Origin: Rhodocyclaceae bacterium
Lineage (GTDB): Bacteria; Pseudomonadota; Gammaproteobacteria; Burkholderiales; Rhodocyclaceae
NCBI GenBank assembly: GCA_023150275.1
Contig: JAKLLG010000001.1
Coordinates: forward strand, 372,001 to 436,000
DNA length: 64,000 nucleotides
Direction: 5' to 3'
Position 1 is the first letter of the stretch, and each line of letters starts with the position of its first letter. Positions 54,527 through 64,000 of this stretch are shown here, piece by piece. The position numbers and the translations under genes are program-made. The notes under the pieces are model-generated. The model worked only from the letters and a program-made list of their open reading frames with translations, had not been told where the DNA came from and did not search any database.

Positions 54527-55473
54527 TGCCCGGGCGCCTGCCGGGTGCAGGCACGCGCCGGATCGCGCTCCTGCTTGCGGTCCAGCGCAATATCCTGTTC
54601 CGAAACCGGGTCCTCGATCGGCTCCAGATGCGTCAGCACGGAGGCGTGCGGCAGCTGTGCGCGGATGTCGGCCTCGATCCGCTCGGCAAGATCATGGCCT
54701 TCCTGCACCGTCCACGCACCCGGCACCAGCACATGCACCGTGACGAAGCAGCGGGCGCCGGCCTGCCGGCTGCGCAGTGCGTGGAACGCGATACCGTCTG
54801 CGCGGTAGGTGTCGAGCACCCGCAGGATCGCCTGCTGCTGTTCAGGTGGCAGCGACTCGTCCATCAGGCCGGCGGCCGAGCGACAGAGCAGCTTCCAGCC
54901 GGTCCAGACGATATTCGCGGCGACCGCCAGTGCCAGAACGGGGTCCAGCCATAACCACCCGGTCGCGACAACCGCGGCGACGCCGACGATGACGCCGGCG
55001 GAAGTCCACACATCGGCCATCAGATGGTGCGCATCCGCCTCGAGCGTGATCGAGCGGTGCTCTCGCCCCGCAGCGAGCAGCACGCGCGCAGTGAAGAGAT
55101 TGATCGCCGATGCCACCACCGAAACGATCAGGCCGATGCCGGCACTCTCCAGTGGTTGCGGATCGAGCAAGCGCTCGATTGCCGCCACGGCGATCCCGAC
55201 TGCCGCAACGAGGATCAAGAAGCCCTCGAAGCCGCTGGAAAAATACTCGGCCTTGCCGTGTCCGTGACTGTGGTTCTCGTCCGGCGGCTGCGCGGCGAGC
55301 GAGAGCATCGCCAATGCCATCAACGCGCCGGCGAGATTGACCCCCGATTCCAGAGCGTCCGACAACAGACCCACCGAGCCGGTCATCCACCATGCGATCG
55401 TCTTGAGGGCGATCGTCGCCAGCGCTGCCGCGATCGACAGCCACGCATAGCGCTTGAGAGACGGAGAAAGCAT
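54523..55473 (-). CDS. Cation diffusion facilitator (CDF) family transporter
   Basis: 316 residues with about six membrane helices. Metal-site motifs [16 protein letters not shown] and [17 protein letters not shown] (the HxxxD pair), plus a His-rich HSHGHGK loop and a cytosolic C-terminal domain. It exports divalent cations, probably Zn, Fe or similar, in exchange for protons. The ATG at 55473 gives [13 protein letters not shown]; upstream in-frame sequence overlaps the divergent rsmB region. Confidence 0.92.
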   Translation of the reverse strand: MLSPSLKRYAWLSIAAALATIALKTIAWWMTGSVGLLSDALESGVNLAGALMALAMLSLAAQPPDENHSHGHGKAEYFSSGFEGFLILVAAVGIAVAAIERLLDPQPLESAGIGLIVSVVASAINLFTARVLLAAGREHRSITLEADAHHLMADVWTSAGVIVGVAAVVATGWLWLDPVLALAVAANIVWTGWKLLCRSAAGLMDESLPPEQQQAILRVLDTYRADGIAFHALRSRQAGARCFVTVHVLVPGAWTVQEGHDLAERIEADIRAQLPHASVLTHLEPIEDPVSEQDIALDRKQERDPARACTRQAPGQ

Positions 55474-55504
55474 GCCGCCATTATGCCGGAAGACTGTTGT
55501 AAGC

Positions 55505-56836
55505 ATGCTACACTTTCTCACCTTCAGCCCGGAAATCAGTCGCTTGTCCGCCACAGCTGCCCGCCCTGCCGCCCTTCGGAAACTGCCTGCCGATTCTCTC
55601 GCGCAGGCCCTGCTCCATGCCGCGAGCGCGGTGGCCGGCGTGATCGCCGGACGCAGCCTTGCCGACCTGCCGCTTGCGCCTCCCGGCGCCCTGCCAGCAA
55701 CACGCGCTTCGGCGCAGGAGCTCGTCTATGGCGCACTGCGCCGCTTCGGCGAGGGCGACGCGGTGCTCGCCGCCTTGCTCGACCGGCCATTGGACAAGCC
55801 CGACATCCGCGCACTGCTTCTGTGCGCGCTGCATCGGCTCGCGGTGCGCCCGGAGGCCAGCCACACCGTCGTCGACCAAGCGGTCGAGGCGGCCGGGCAC
55901 CTGGCCGGTGGCAAGCTGCGCGGGCTGGTCAACGCCGTGCTGCGCAACTACCTGCGCCAGCGCGATGCACTGCATGCCGCGTCGCTCGGCGACGAGGCGG
56001 AATACCGGCATCCGCGCTGGTGGCTTCATCGCCTGCGCCGCGCCTATCCCGATGCCTGGCAGGCCATCGTTGCGGCCGGCAACCAGTTGCCGCCCATGAG
56101 CCTGCGCGTCAACCGTCGCCGCGTGGCACGTGCCGAATATCTGCAACAGCTTGCCGTGGCGGGTATTGCTGGCAGCGCACTTGGTGAGAGCGCCATTCGC
56201 CTCGCCGAACCGCAGGCCGTCGATGCACTGCCCGGCTTCGCCGAAGGCCTGGTCTCGGTGCAGGATGCAGGCGCACAGCGCGCCGCGCCGCTGCTCGACG
56301 CGGCAGACGGCATGCGTGTTCTCGATGCCTGCGCTGCCCCCGGCGGCAAAACGGCGCATCTGCTCGAACTGGCCGCGCTTGATCTGACGGCGCTAGAACT
56401 CGATGCCCGGCGCACCCGTCGCATTACCGAAAATCTCGATCGTCTCGGGCTCGTGGCGAAGGTTTGCGTCGCCGATTGTCGTCGCGTGCGTGATTGGTGG
56501 GACGGCCGTCCCTTTGATCGCATTCTTGCCGACGTGCCGTGCACGGCGTCCGGCGTCGTGCGTCGTCACCCCGACAGCAAGTGGCTGCGCCGGGAGGACG
56601 ACATCGCGCGCTTTGCGCGCATGCAGCGCGAGATCCTCACTGCGCTGTGGCCGACGCTTGCCGCCGGAGGTAAACTGCTTTACGCGACCTGCTCGGTATT
56701 TCCGGAAGAGAATCGCGAGCAGCTCGCCGCCTTTCTGGCGTCCGTACCGCAGGCCTCATTGCTCGCTGAAGAGCAGTTGCTGCCGCAGGGGGATCATGAC
56801 GGTTTCTACTATGCGCTGCTGCAGAAAACTTGCTGA
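55505..56836 (+). CDS. rsmB: 16S rRNA (cytosine-967-C5)-methyltransferase RsmB
   Basis: 443 residues. N-terminal NusB-like domain ([20 protein letters not shown]), SAM motif [15 protein letters not shown], and the two catalytic cysteines in [15 protein letters not shown] and [18 protein letters not shown] 55505 is 31 bp from the divergent CDF start; the true start could be somewhat downstream. The end overlaps the next gene by 26 bp. Confidence 0.95.
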   Translation: MLHFLTFSPEISRLSATAARPAALRKLPADSLAQALLHAASAVAGVIAGRSLADLPLAPPGALPATRASAQELVYGALRRFGEGDAVLAALLDRPLDKPDIRALLLCALHRLAVRPEASHTVVDQAVEAAGHLAGGKLRGLVNAVLRNYLRQRDALHAASLGDEAEYRHPRWWLHRLRRAYPDAWQAIVAAGNQLPPMSLRVNRRRVARAEYLQQLAVAGIAGSALGESAIRLAEPQAVDALPGFAEGLVSVQDAGAQRAAPLLDAADGMRVLDACAAPGGKTAHLLELAALDLTALELDARRTRRITENLDRLGLVAKVCVADCRRVRDWWDGRPFDRILADVPCTASGVVRRHPDSKWLRREDDIARFARMQREILTALWPTLAAGGKLLYATCSVFPEENREQLAAFLASVPQASLLAEEQLLPQGDHDGFYYALLQKTC

Positions 56837-57413
56837 GCTGCTGATCGCCCTCGCCCTGTGCATGGGCGTCCTTGCCGGCGGGGCTGCGCAGGCGGGCGAA
56901 ATCGAGCTGCGCAACATCGAATTGACGGTCACCGACGACGGCGGCACCGCACTGGCGGCCGATCTCGCCTTTGATTTCAGCGCCCGTCTAGAAGAGGCGG
57001 TCGGCAAGGGTCTGACGCTCCACTTCGTCGCCGAATTCGAGCTCACCCGCCCGCGCTGGTACTGGTTCGATGAGAAGGTCGTGCAGGCACGCCATACCTG
57101 GCGCCTCACCTACCATGCCCTGACGCGTCAGTACCGCCTGTCGACGGGCGTCCTGCACCAGAGCTTTTCCAGTCTCGACGAGGCCCTGCGCGTGCTCGCA
57201 CGCATCCGCCACTGGCAGGTCGCCGAGCGCGAGCGGCTGACGCCCGGAGAAACGCTGGAGGCAGCGCTGCGCGTGCGTCTCGATATTTCGCAGTTGCCCA
57301 AACCCTTCCAGGTCGAGGCGCTCGCCAACAAGGACTGGCTGCTCGCCTCCGACTGGAAGCGCTGGACCTATACCGTGCCGCGCGGTGCAGCCAGCAGCGA
57401 GGAGGCGAAATGA
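56811..57413 (+). CDS. Secreted DUF4390 protein
   Basis: 200 residues. Signal peptide [22 protein letters not shown], then a beta-rich domain (FVAEFELTRPRWYWFDEKV, YRLSTGVLHQSFSSLDEAL) typical of DUF4390. Function unknown, but it is nearly always found between rsmB and ntrY in betaproteobacteria, suggesting a link to the envelope signal sensed by NtrY. The ATG at 56811 lies inside rsmB and the stop overlaps ntrY (ATGA). Confidence 0.9.
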   Translation: MRCCRKLAELLIALALCMGVLAGGAAQAGEIELRNIELTVTDDGGTALAADLAFDFSARLEEAVGKGLTLHFVAEFELTRPRWYWFDEKVVQARHTWRLTYHALTRQYRLSTGVLHQSFSSLDEALRVLARIRHWQVAERERLTPGETLEAALRVRLDISQLPKPFQVEALANKDWLLASDWKRWTYTVPRGAASSEEAK

Positions 57414-59563
57414 AGGTCCTCCTCATCGTCGCCGCCGCCTTCGGCGCCATTCTTCTCTTCCTGCTCGCCACGGCCAGCGCCAATACGGCCCTGTTCGCCC
57501 GCCACTACCCGTGGCTGATCGGCCTCAACGTCATCGTCGCGCTGGCGCTCGCCTCGCTGGTCGGCTGGCAGTTGCGCCAGTTGTGGCGCGAGCACCGGCA
57601 GAAGGTCTTCGGTTCGCGGCTCAAGCTGCGGCTGATGCTCTTCTTCGGCCTGATGGCCGTGATTCCGGGAGCGCTGATCTATGGTGTCTCGGTGCAGTTC
57701 CTGACCAAGAGCATCGAAAGCTGGTTCGACGTGCGCGTCGAAAAGGCGCTCGAATCGGGTCTCGCGCTCGGTCGCTCGGCGCTCGACGCGCAGCTCGCCG
57801 ATCTCATGGACAAGGCGCAGAGCGCAGCGCTGGACGTGGCCGATTACCCCGAACTGCAGCAGCGCAGCCAGCTCAATCGCCTGCGCGAGCAGGCCGGCTC
57901 CGAGACCATCGGTCTCTTCTCGGCGTCCGGCCAGCTGATCGCCAGCGCCACCAGCAGCCTCGGCATGCCGATCCCGCCGCTACCCTCATCGACGCAGCTG
58001 CAGCAGGCGCGCAGCGGGCGCGGCGTCGGTGTCATCGAGGGCGGGCCGGATGATCTCTACCTGCGCGTACTGGTGCCGGTGCTGACGCGCAAACTCGGCG
58101 CCGAACAGCGCCTGCTGCAACTGACGCACGCAGTACCCGCCGGCGTGGCACAGAACGCCGAGGCCGTGCAGGCCGTCTATCGCGACTACCAGGAGCTTTC
58201 CCTCGCCCGTCAGGGGCTCACGCAGATCTTCGCGCTGACGCTGACGCTTACGGTGCTGCTCGCTCTTTTTGCTGCCTTCGCCCTCGCCTTCGTCATGGCC
58301 CGCCGCCTGTCGGCACCGCTCTCCATTCTCGCCGAGGGCACGCAGGCCGTCGCCGCCGGCGATTTCACGCCGCGACAAGCGATCTACAGCCGCGATGAAC
58401 TTGGCGTACTCACCCAGTCGTTCAGCCAGATGACGCGCCAGCTCGACGATGCGCGCAAGGAAGCCGACCGCCATCGCGCCGAGGTGGAGTCTGGCCGCGC
58501 CTACCTCGAATCGATCCTTGCCAACATTTCCGCCGGCGTGCTCGTCTTCGACAGCGCCTTCTGCCTGCGCAACGCCAATGCCGGTGCGGTCGCCATCCTC
58601 GACGACAAGTTCGAGGGATTGCTCTCCGTGAGCATCGCGGCGTGGTCTCGGCAGCAGGTTCTCGGCGAGGCCATCCGCGAAGGTTTCAGCGGGCGCAAGG
58701 ACAGCGACTGGCACAGCCAGCTCGAAATCGAACGGCCGAATGGCATGCCGCAGATCCTGTTGCTGCGCGGCTCCAAGCTGCCGCAGGCAAGCGGTGGCGG
58801 CTACGTGGTCGTCTTCGACGACGTGACCCGCCTCGTTGCCGCGCAGCGCAGTGCCGCGTGGGGCGAGGTCGCTCGGCGCCTCGCACACGAGATCAAGAAC
58901 CCGCTGACGCCGATCCAGCTCTCCGCCGAGCGCCTGCAGATGAAGCTCGCCGACAAGCTCGGCAATGGCGACATCGAGTTCCTCAACCGCGGCACGCAGA
59001 CGATCATCAACCAGGTACAGGCCATGAAACGCATGGTCGATGATTTCCGCGACTATGCCCGCCTGCCGGCACCGGAAGTGGCGCCGCTCGATCTCAACGA
59101 CCTGATCGGCGAAGTGCTCGGGCTCTATGAGAACTCGCACGCCGAGGTCGATGTGACGCTCGCCGCGCATCTCCCGCTCGTGCTTGGCGACGCCACGCAG
59201 ATGCGCCAGATCATCCACAACCTGCTGCGCAACGCCGAAGACGCGCAGGAAGGAAAACCCGGCGCCCGCATCGAGATTGGCACCCGCCAGGTCGGCGAGC
59301 GCGCCGAGCTCCGTATCGCCGATTGCGGCCCGGGTTTCCCGCCGGAGATCATGGCGCGCGCCTTCGAGCCCTATGTCACGACCAAGGCCAAGGGCACCGG
59401 CCTCGGTCTCGCCATCGTCAAGAAGATCGTGGACGAGCACCACGGCAGCATCGACATCACCAACCGCCCGCAGGGTGGCGCGCAGATCTGCATCGCGCTG
59501 CCGCTGTCACCCTGGCAACATCAAGAAACGGAAGCAGCAAATGGCACACATTCTGGTCGTTGA
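57410..59563 (+). CDS. ntrY: NtrY-type sensor histidine kinase
   Basis: 717 residues. Two N-terminal membrane helices, a further pair flanking a periplasmic domain (~90-280), then HAMP, PAS, and a kinase core. Phospho-acceptor His493 is in RLAHEIKNPLTPIQLS, and the ATP lid is GTGLGLAIVKKI. It probably senses the envelope or redox state and signals to NtrX, encoded next with a 23-bp overlap. Confidence 0.93.
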   Translation: MKVLLIVAAAFGAILLFLLATASANTALFARHYPWLIGLNVIVALALASLVGWQLRQLWREHRQKVFGSRLKLRLMLFFGLMAVIPGALIYGVSVQFLTKSIESWFDVRVEKALESGLALGRSALDAQLADLMDKAQSAALDVADYPELQQRSQLNRLREQAGSETIGLFSASGQLIASATSSLGMPIPPLPSSTQLQQARSGRGVGVIEGGPDDLYLRVLVPVLTRKLGAEQRLLQLTHAVPAGVAQNAEAVQAVYRDYQELSLARQGLTQIFALTLTLTVLLALFAAFALAFVMARRLSAPLSILAEGTQAVAAGDFTPRQAIYSRDELGVLTQSFSQMTRQLDDARKEADRHRAEVESGRAYLESILANISAGVLVFDSAFCLRNANAGAVAILDDKFEGLLSVSIAAWSRQQVLGEAIREGFSGRKDSDWHSQLEIERPNGMPQILLLRGSKLPQASGGGYVVVFDDVTRLVAAQRSAAWGEVARRLAHEIKNPLTPIQLSAERLQMKLADKLGNGDIEFLNRGTQTIINQVQAMKRMVDDFRDYARLPAPEVAPLDLNDLIGEVLGLYENSHAEVDVTLAAHLPLVLGDATQMRQIIHNLLRNAEDAQEGKPGARIEIGTRQVGERAELRIADCGPGFPPEIMARAFEPYVTTKAKGTGLGLAIVKKIVDEHHGSIDITNRPQGGAQICIALPLSPWQHQETEAANGTHSGR

Positions 59564-60794
59564 CGACGAAATCGGCATCCGCGAACTCCTCTCCGAGATT
59601 CTGGCCGACGAGGGGCACACCGTCTGGCTTGCGGAAAACGCCACCGAGGCGCGCCGCGTGCGTGGTGAAAAACGCCCCGACCTCGTGCTGCTCGATATCT
59701 GGATGCCCGATACCGACGGCATTTCCCTGCTCAAGGAATGGTCCGCCAGCGGTTTGTTGACGATGCCGGTGGTGATGATGTCCGGCCATGGCACGATCGA
59801 CACCGCGGTCGAGGCCACGCGCATCGGCGCCGCCGATTTCCTCGAAAAGCCGATCGCCCTGCAGAAACTTCTGGCCACCGTGAAAAAGGCACTCAAGCAC
59901 GAGATGGCGCCCGCGAAAGCGCCGCTGACGCTCGACACCTTTACCCGGTCGCCGCTGATCAAGGATCTCAAGAAACGGCTGGAGCAGGCCGCGGCCAAGA
60001 CCCCGGTGCTGATGCTGAAATCGGCATCGAGCGCGATCACCGAACTGTGCGCCCGCTCGCTGCAGCCACCGCACGCGCCGTGGCTCGATTTCGCCACGGT
60101 CACCGGGCCACTGTCGCAGGAAATGCTGCAGAAGGCTGGCGGCGGCATCGTCTTCGTCGCCGACCTCGCCGGGCTGGGCAAGCTGCAGCAGATGAACCTC
60201 GCCTTCGCGCTCGATCGTCTCGACAAGCACAATGTGATGATGGTCTGCGGCACGACCAAGCCGGTGCAGGTGCTTGCCGAGGCGGGCTGGGACAACGGCC
60301 TGCTCAACCGCGTCGCCGAAGTCTGGCTGGCCTTGCCGCAGCTTTCCGCTCATGCCGACGAGATTCCCGAAATAGCAACGCTGCTGCTCACTCATCTCAC
60401 CGAGCGGGGCGAGGTTCCCATGCGCCGCCTCTCGATCAGCGCGCTGAACGCGCTGCGCATGCACCGCTGGCAGGGCGACTGGCCGGAACTGCAGGCCGCC
60501 GTGAAGAATCTTGCGCTGACCGCCCTCGATGAAGAAATCGTGGCCGAGGATGTCACGCGCATCCTGCACGCCGAACTGCGCGAAACGAGCGAGGCCCCCT
60601 CGCTGCTGCCCTTCTTCGAGCAGCCGCTGCGCGACGCGCGCGACGAATTCGAACGCCTGTATTTCGAGCACCACCTGCGGCTGGAAAGCGGCAACATGAC
60701 ACGCGTCGCCGAAAAATCCGGCCTTGAGCGTACCCACCTCTATCGCAAGCTGAAACAGCTGGGCATACAGATCGGACGCCGCGGCGAGGAGTAG
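59541..60794 (+). CDS. ntrX: NtrX-type response regulator with degenerate AAA+ domain
   Basis: 417 residues. The receiver domain is intact (ILVVDDEIGIRELL, Asp52 in LLDIWMPDTDG, Lys in FLEKPI), and a Fis-type helix-turn-helix is at the C-terminus (GNMTRVAEKSGLERTHLYRK). The central sigma-54-type AAA+ domain has lost Walker A (PVLMLKSASSAITE in its place), a proper Walker B (IVFVADL) and the GAFTGA loop, so it should not hydrolyse ATP or activate sigma-54. Similar decay is known in Neisseria NtrX. Confidence 0.93.
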   Translation: MAHILVVDDEIGIRELLSEILADEGHTVWLAENATEARRVRGEKRPDLVLLDIWMPDTDGISLLKEWSASGLLTMPVVMMSGHGTIDTAVEATRIGAADFLEKPIALQKLLATVKKALKHEMAPAKAPLTLDTFTRSPLIKDLKKRLEQAAAKTPVLMLKSASSAITELCARSLQPPHAPWLDFATVTGPLSQEMLQKAGGGIVFVADLAGLGKLQQMNLAFALDRLDKHNVMMVCGTTKPVQVLAEAGWDNGLLNRVAEVWLALPQLSAHADEIPEIATLLLTHLTERGEVPMRRLSISALNALRMHRWQGDWPELQAAVKNLALTALDEEIVAEDVTRILHAELRETSEAPSLLPFFEQPLRDARDEFERLYFEHHLRLESGNMTRVAEKSGLERTHLYRKLKQLGIQIGRRGEE

Positions 60795-60875
60795 GATGTT
60801 CGGTACGGATGAAACAGTCGCGGAACATGCTGGCGGGCGGGAGATAGCCGCCGTGCCGCTTGGGGGGAGCCGTTC

Positions 60876-62306
60876 ATGAAGATCGTCATACTCGGCGCCG
60901 GCCAGGTCGGCGCCAGCGTCGCCGAAAGCCTGGTGTCGGAAGAGAACGACATCACCGTCGTCGACAATGATGGCAGCCGGCTGGCGCTGTTGCGCGACCG
61001 GCTCGACCTGCGCACCGTGGTCGGCAATGCCGCGCACCCGTCAACGCTCAAGCAGGCCGGCCTCGATGACGCAGACCTGATCATCGCCGTCACGCAGAGC
61101 GACCAGACCAATCTCGTGGCCTGCAAGCTTGCCCATGCGCTGTTCAACGTGCCGACGCGGATTGCCCGCCTGCGCGGCGCCGATTTTCTCGAGAACGATG
61201 CGCTGCTTTCGCCGGAGAACTTCGCTGTCGATTACGCGCTCTGTCCCGAGGAAGTGATTACCGAGTACATCACGCGCCTGATCGAGTTTCCCGAAGCACT
61301 GCAGGTACTGGGGTTCGGTGAGGATCGCGTGGCACTGGTTGCCGTGCGTGCCTATGCCGGCGGGCTGCTTGTCGGAAAACCGATCAAGGACATGCCGGAT
61401 CACCTCCCGAAGCACGTCGATGCGCGTATCGCCGCCATCTTTCGGCGCGACCGCGCCATCACGCCCACCGGCGAAACCGTGATCGAGGACGGCGACGAAG
61501 TCTTTGTGCTCTCCGCCGACGAGCATATCCGCACCGTCATGCGCGAACTGCGGCGCATGCTGCGCCCGGTGCAACGCGTGATGATCGCCGGCGGCGGCAA
61601 TATCGGCCTGCGCGTGGCGCAGGCGCTGGAAGACAAGTACTCGGTCAAGGTCATCGAGGCGATCCGTCCGCGCGCGGAGCTGATCGCCGGCCAGCTCCGC
61701 TCGGCGCTGGTGCTCGGTGGCGATGCCACCGATGAGGATCTGCTCGAAAAGGAGGGCATCGAGGATCTTGATCTGTTCCTGGCGCTGACCAACGACGACG
61801 AAGACAACATCATGGCGGCTTCGCTCGCCAAGCGCATGGGCGCCAAGCGCGTTGTCGCGCTGATCAATCGCCGTGCCTACGCCGAACTGGTGCAGGGGGG
61901 GCCGATCGACATCGCCATCTCGCCGGCACAGGTCTCGATCGGTTCCCTGCTTGCGCATGTGCGCCGTGGCGATGTCGCGCAGGTGCACTCGTTGCGCCGT
62001 GGCGCGGCCGAGGCGCTGGAGATTGTCGTGCACGGCGACGAAAAGAGTTCGCGCGTCGTTGGTCGCCGCATCGGTGACCTGCCGGTGATCCAGGGCGCCA
62101 TTCTCGCCGCCATCGTGCGCGACCTCGACAAGTACGAGGATGTCCTCTACGACGGCGAGCACCTCAGGCGCCGGCGCGGCCACGTTGTCATCGCGCACAA
62201 GGATGTGGTGATCCGCCCGGACGATCACGCGATCGTTTTCTGTCTGAACAAGCGGGTGGTGAAGAAAGTCGAGAAACTTTTCTCGGTCGGCTTCCACTTT
62301 CTCTGA
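60876..62306 (+). CDS. trkA: Trk potassium uptake regulatory protein TrkA
   Basis: 476 residues, two tandem RCK/KTN units. NAD-binding loops ILGAGQVGASVAESL and IAGGGNIGLRVAQAL mark each half. It gates TrkH in response to nucleotides. It has a GGGGGGA ribosome-binding site and lies 6 bp upstream of trkH. Confidence 0.96.
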   Translation: MKIVILGAGQVGASVAESLVSEENDITVVDNDGSRLALLRDRLDLRTVVGNAAHPSTLKQAGLDDADLIIAVTQSDQTNLVACKLAHALFNVPTRIARLRGADFLENDALLSPENFAVDYALCPEEVITEYITRLIEFPEALQVLGFGEDRVALVAVRAYAGGLLVGKPIKDMPDHLPKHVDARIAAIFRRDRAITPTGETVIEDGDEVFVLSADEHIRTVMRELRRMLRPVQRVMIAGGGNIGLRVAQALEDKYSVKVIEAIRPRAELIAGQLRSALVLGGDATDEDLLEKEGIEDLDLFLALTNDDEDNIMAASLAKRMGAKRVVALINRRAYAELVQGGPIDIAISPAQVSIGSLLAHVRRGDVAQVHSLRRGAAEALEIVVHGDEKSSRVVGRRIGDLPVIQGAILAAIVRDLDKYEDVLYDGEHLRRRRGHVVIAHKDVVIRPDDHAIVFCLNKRVVKKVEKLFSVGFHFL

Positions 62307-62312
62307 GCGATC

Positions 62313-63776
62313 ATGCGCCATCTTCAGGTACTCAATGCGCTGGCGGTCGTGCTGGCAATCTTCGCGCTGACCATGCTGTTGCCGCTCGGCGTTTCCTGGT
62401 ACTACCGCGACGGCGCTGAATTTGCCTACGATGAAGCGATCCTGCTCGCTCTCGGCAGCGCCGCGGTGCTCTGGCTGCTGACTCGCCGACGCAGCCGTGA
62501 CCTGACGGTGCGCGACGGCTTTCTGCTCGTCGTGCTGACGTGGACGGTTGTGCCGATCTACGCCGCGCTGCCGCTCTGGCTGCACATTGCCGATCTCAGT
62601 TTCACCGATGCCTATTTCGAGGCGGTCTCCGGCCTGACGACCACAGGCGCCACGCTGCTCACCGGACTCGATGCGCTGCCGGTATCGATCAATCTGTGGC
62701 GCATGCAGCTGCACTGGCTCGGCGGCATGGGTGTCATCGTGCTTGCGGTGGCCATCCTGCCGCTGCTCGGGATCGGCGGCCGGCAGCTGTTCAAGGCGGA
62801 AACGCCGGGGCCGATGAAGGAATCGAGCCTGACGCCGCGCATTGCCGAAACCGCACGCGGTCTGTATGTCGTCTATTTCCTGCTCACCATCGTCTGCGCG
62901 CTGGCGCTCTACTACTTCGGCATGCGCGACATGGATGGCTGGGATGCCGTGATGCACGCGTTCACGATCATGGGGCTGGGCGGCTTCTCCAGCCGCGATG
63001 CCGGTTTCGGCCATTACGCGAGCCTCGAACTCGAACTGGTGGCGATGGGCTTCGCGCTGCTCGCCGGCATCAATTACGCAACGCATTTTCTTGCGCTGCG
63101 GTTCAGGAACCTGCGCCCCTACCGCGACGACAGCGAACTTCCCTACTACTTCGGCGCGCTGACGGTCAGCATCCTCGGGTTGACCGCCTATCTCGTCTTC
63201 GTGGGCGCCTACGACGATGTCGCGACCGCTTTGCGCCATGTCGCCTTTCACAGCATCTCGATGGCCACCTCGCTTGGGCTGGCCACGATCGACTTCACCG
63301 TCTGGCCAATGTTCGCGCAGTTGTGGATACTCTTTCTCGGCAGCTTCATCGCCTGCTCCGGGTCGACGGGCGGCGGCATCAAGATGGTGCGGGCGATCAT
63401 CCTCTACAAGCAGCTTTTCCGCGAATTGCTGCGTGCGATGCATCCGACGATGGTGCGTCCGGTCACGCTCGGCGGCGCTCCGGTATCCGAATCGGTGCTG
63501 CATGCCGTGCTCGGCTTCTCGTTCATCTACATGGCCAGCATCGTGTCGCTGACCCTGCTGCTTTCAGCGAGCGGCCTGCCCATCGTCACCGCCTTCTCGG
63601 CCGTGGTCGCCTGCATCAACAACACCGGCCCGGGGTTGGATGCGGTGGGACCCGCCAGCAACTTCAGCGTACTCACCGATTTTCAGACCTGGGTCTGTAC
63701 CTTCACGATGCTGCTCGGCCGTCTCGAACTGTTCACGCTGCTTGTCGTGCTGACCCCGGCGTTCTGGCGCAAATAG
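62313..63776 (+). CDS. trkH: Potassium transporter TrkH
   Basis: 487 residues, polytopic. Repeated selectivity-filter-like loops: 'VSGLTTTGATLLTGL', 'IMGLGGFSSRDAGF', 'TSLGLATIDFT' and 'NNTGPGLDAVGP'. Forms the K+ channel of the Trk system with TrkA. Standard length for the family. Confidence 0.96.
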   Translation: MRHLQVLNALAVVLAIFALTMLLPLGVSWYYRDGAEFAYDEAILLALGSAAVLWLLTRRRSRDLTVRDGFLLVVLTWTVVPIYAALPLWLHIADLSFTDAYFEAVSGLTTTGATLLTGLDALPVSINLWRMQLHWLGGMGVIVLAVAILPLLGIGGRQLFKAETPGPMKESSLTPRIAETARGLYVVYFLLTIVCALALYYFGMRDMDGWDAVMHAFTIMGLGGFSSRDAGFGHYASLELELVAMGFALLAGINYATHFLALRFRNLRPYRDDSELPYYFGALTVSILGLTAYLVFVGAYDDVATALRHVAFHSISMATSLGLATIDFTVWPMFAQLWILFLGSFIACSGSTGGGIKMVRAIILYKQLFRELLRAMHPTMVRPVTLGGAPVSESVLHAVLGFSFIYMASIVSLTLLLSASGLPIVTAFSAVVACINNTGPGLDAVGPASNFSVLTDFQTWVCTFTMLLGRLELFTLLVVLTPAFWRK

Positions 63777-63790
63777 GCAAGGATCAGCAA

Positions 63791-64000
63791 ATGAAAGCCA
63801 TCGTCACCGGGCACAACCGCGGCCTCGGCGCCGCCCTCGTCGATCACCTGCTGGCGCGCGGAGTGGCGGTGCTCGGCATTTCACGCAGGCGGCGCGCGGA
63901 TATTGGCGGCGCCATGCGGCCGGGTTTGCAGGAAGTCGTACTCGATCTTGCCGACACCGGCGCCCTGCTCGCCTGGCTGGCAGGACCGGCGCTCCCGGAA
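63791..64000 (+). CDS. Short-chain dehydrogenase/reductase, N-terminal part only
   Basis: The first 70 codons before the window ends. IVTGHNRGLGAALVDHLLARG is an SDR nucleotide-binding loop (TGxxxGxG). Substrate cannot be inferred. It follows trkH by 14 bp and may be co-transcribed. Confidence 0.8.
   Translation, partial: MKAIVTGHNRGLGAALVDHLLARGVAVLGISRRRRADIGGAMRPGLQEVVLDLADTGALLAWLAGPALPE

Noticed and set aside
61041..63503. 820-codon open frame antisense to trkA/trkH
   Set aside because: A GC-rich codon-bias shadow: rich in Arg, His, Gln and Asp, with no family resemblance, lying opposite two certain genes.

Overview
The window is 64 kb of GC-rich bacterial chromosome around the replication origin. 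The gene order (rpmH-rnpA-yidD-yidC-mnmE, dnaA-dnaN-gyrB, mnmG-rsmG-parA-parB, atpIBEFHAGDC, smg/dprA/LysM facing def/fmt, then rsmB-DUF4390-ntrY-ntrX-trkA-trkH), the large FAD/Fe-S oxidoreductase, the Lys/Ala-rich tail on topoisomerase III, the AAA+-degenerate NtrX and a PEP-CTERM remnant together suggest a betaproteobacterium, most likely in or near the Rhodocyclales. The species cannot be named from the sequence. I saw no rRNA, tRNA, CRISPR array, insertion sequence or intact prophage.

Layout. 0-8.3 kb (+ strand): DUF3683 oxidoreductase, HIT protein, possible PilZ-type protein, DUF971 protein, ubiE, ubiJ. 8.3-15.3 kb (- strand): complete F1Fo ATP synthase operon with a readable promoter. 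15.3-19.5 kb (-): mnmG-rsmG-parA-parB, coupled by overlapping stops and starts. 19.5-33.9 kb: accessory block between mnmG and mnmE, with a frameshifted PEP-CTERM pseudogene, a ComB-type phosphatase, fabI, a possible kinase-fold protein paired with a Cys-x5-Arg phosphatase, ahpC-ahpF with a consensus OxyR site, a response regulator with a helical-repeat tail, and a six-gene operon that looks like UDP-galacturonate synthesis, lipid-carrier loading and transfer. 33.9-37.8 kb (-): mnmE, yidC, yidD, rnpA, rpmH. 37.8-43.3 kb (+): oriC elements, dnaA, dnaN, parS, gyrB. 43.4-49.8 kb: SRPBCC protein, RsuA-type pseudouridine synthase, DsrE-OxyR-Dps stress group, a second parS, topB, smg. 49.8-55.5 kb: dprA and LysM protein (-), def-fmt (+), S1/P1 nuclease and cation-efflux protein (-). 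55.5-64 kb (+): rsmB, DUF4390 protein, ntrY-ntrX, trkA-trkH and the start of a short-chain dehydrogenase.

How the parts work together. DnaA boxes flank dnaA, and two parS palindromes at 40.8 and 46.5 kb are the likely targets of the ParA/ParB encoded at 15-17 kb, so initiation and origin segregation are both encoded here. OxyR (45 kb, both redox cysteines present), Dps, AhpC and AhpF form a peroxide-defence set, linked by an OxyR-type motif upstream of ahpC. The most interesting regions are the 14.4 kb block that splits the usual mnmE-mnmG pairing, the kinase-like/phosphatase pair at 22.1-23.2 kb, and the predicted galacturonate-modification operon at 27.4-33.7 kb.
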